Shown: one piece after another, positions 61,933 through 62,316 of the stretch
Layout: each line of letters starts with the position of its first letter
Position numbering within the stretch: position 1 is the stretch's first letter
Notes under the pieces: model-generated
What the model saw: only the letters and a program-made list of their open reading frames with translations
Told to the model about the DNA's origin: nothing
Databases searched by the model: none
Origin: Caryophanales bacterium UBA3631
GTDB taxonomy: Bacteria > Bacillota_I > Bacilli_A > RF39 > UBA660
Reading direction: 5' to 3'
Length of the DNA stretch: 62,316 nucleotides
Assembly (NCBI GenBank): GCA_002374055.1
Contig: DFLA01000016.1
Span: forward strand, 1 to 62,316
Made by a program: the position numbers and the translations under genes

Positions 61933-62316
61933 ATTTTAAAGCATCAATTAACTCAGCTTTTTTCATTGTAGAATAACCTTCTACATTCTTAGACTTAGCT
62001 AAATCTCTTAATTCAGCAACTGTCATCTTAGAGATATCTTCTTTAACTTCTTTTTTTGATTCTTTTTTAACTGTTTCTTTAACAGCTTTAACTTCCTTAG
62101 AACCATTTTCTAAAGCCTCTTTAGCAATATTAACTAAATTTGTAAATGTTTCAGCATTATCAATTGCTATTTCAGCTAGCATTTTACGATTAATAGTTAC
62201 ACCAGCAATATTTAAACCATTGATGAACTTAGAATAACTGATATCATTCATACGACATGCAGCATTAATTCTAGTAATCCATAACTTTCTAAAATCTCTT
62301 TTCTTTTGTCTTCTAT
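61931..62316 (-). CDS. rplT: Ribosomal protein bL20, 5' part outside window, with C-terminal extension
   Basis: The reading frame is open to the window edge. It gives [20 protein letters not shown], then [20 protein letters not shown] and [19 protein letters not shown], the conserved C-terminal half of L20, a 23S-binding assembly protein. Ordinary L20 ends near NIAKEAL; here the frame continues for about 60 residues. A Lys/Glu/Val linker leads to [18 protein letters not shown] and a final [11 protein letters not shown], which resembles a SAP/Rho N-terminal helix-extended fold. The missing upstream part should hold the first third of L20, and normally rpmI and infC. Confidence 0.93.
   Translation of the reverse strand, partial: RRQKKRDFRKLWITRINAACRMNDISYSKFINGLNIAGVTINRKMLAEIAIDNAETFTNLVNIAKEALENGSKEVKAVKETVKKESKKEVKEDISKMTVAELRDLAKSKNVEGYSTMKKAELIDALK

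Overview
The window is a chromosomal stretch from a strongly AT-rich, low-GC Gram-positive-type bacterium. Three things point to an anaerobic, probably endospore-forming member of the Bacilli/Clostridia-like Firmicutes, plausibly one of the uncultured gut lineages: tRNA-responsive T-box leaders, an anaerobic (class III) ribonucleotide reductase, and a complete gerA-gerC-gerB-type spore germinant receptor operon. The taxonomic placement is inference. UGA is a stop codon. Ribosome binding sites are typically GGTGAT or AGGAGG a few bases before ATG, so several genes start at an internal ATG rather than at the longest possible start.

Most genes lie on the minus strand. (i) 1-3.6 kb: gatC-gatA-gatB-asnS behind a T-box leader whose apparent specifier is AAC (Asn). 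(ii) 3.6-8.0 kb: an unknown gene, a nucleosidase-like gene, a sugar nucleotidyltransferase, truB, and a prepilin fused to an ALK-like glycine-rich domain. (iii) 8.0-11.1 kb: nrdD, nrdG and, between them, a separate small gene carrying the glycyl-radical motif. (iv) 11.5-16.2 kb: small membrane protein, NrnA-type phosphoesterase, ackA, a PadR regulator with a membrane-anchored hydrolase, and a PemK/MazF-like protein. (v) 16.3-23.3 kb: lysS, RDD protein, dusB, an unknown 519-aa protein, RNase J (plus strand) and a diverged prepilin. (vi) 23.4-29.6 kb: rimP-nusA-ylxR-dCMP deaminase-infB, followed by queA and miaA. (vii) 29.7-37.8 kb: a CPBP protease, a large prepilin with two glycine-rich domains, priA, a GtrA/GT2 pair and two tandem prepilins. 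(viii) 37.8-47.3 kb: valS with a Val (GTA) T-box, an acidic tail-anchored protein, TspO, a decayed TnpB, RluA-type synthase, a candidate small RNA, an HTH-CPBP pair and an RlmD-type methyltransferase. (ix) 47.3-51 kb: the germination operon (plus strand). (x) 51-62.3 kb: tail-anchored protein, ferredoxin, RluB-type synthase, recA, YihY, a degenerate GGDEF receptor with a partner, trigger factor, an FAD oxidoreductase, another large prepilin and the end of rplT (L20) with an added C-terminal domain.

The housekeeping content centres on translation: aminoacylation, tRNA and rRNA modification, initiation and protein folding. The accessory content centres on the cell surface. Six prepilin-like proteins are scattered as single genes with no pilus motor or prepilin peptidase in view, and two of them carry glycine-rich domains resembling that of animal ALK/LTK receptors. 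The most notable observations are the split NrdD, these prepilin fusions, the one-domain RimP, the L20 extension, a candidate orphan RNA at 44.3 kb and a 58-bp structured inverted repeat at 54.2 kb. Plus-strand and minus-strand genes also differ strongly in base use, which suggests that the minus strand is the leading strand here.
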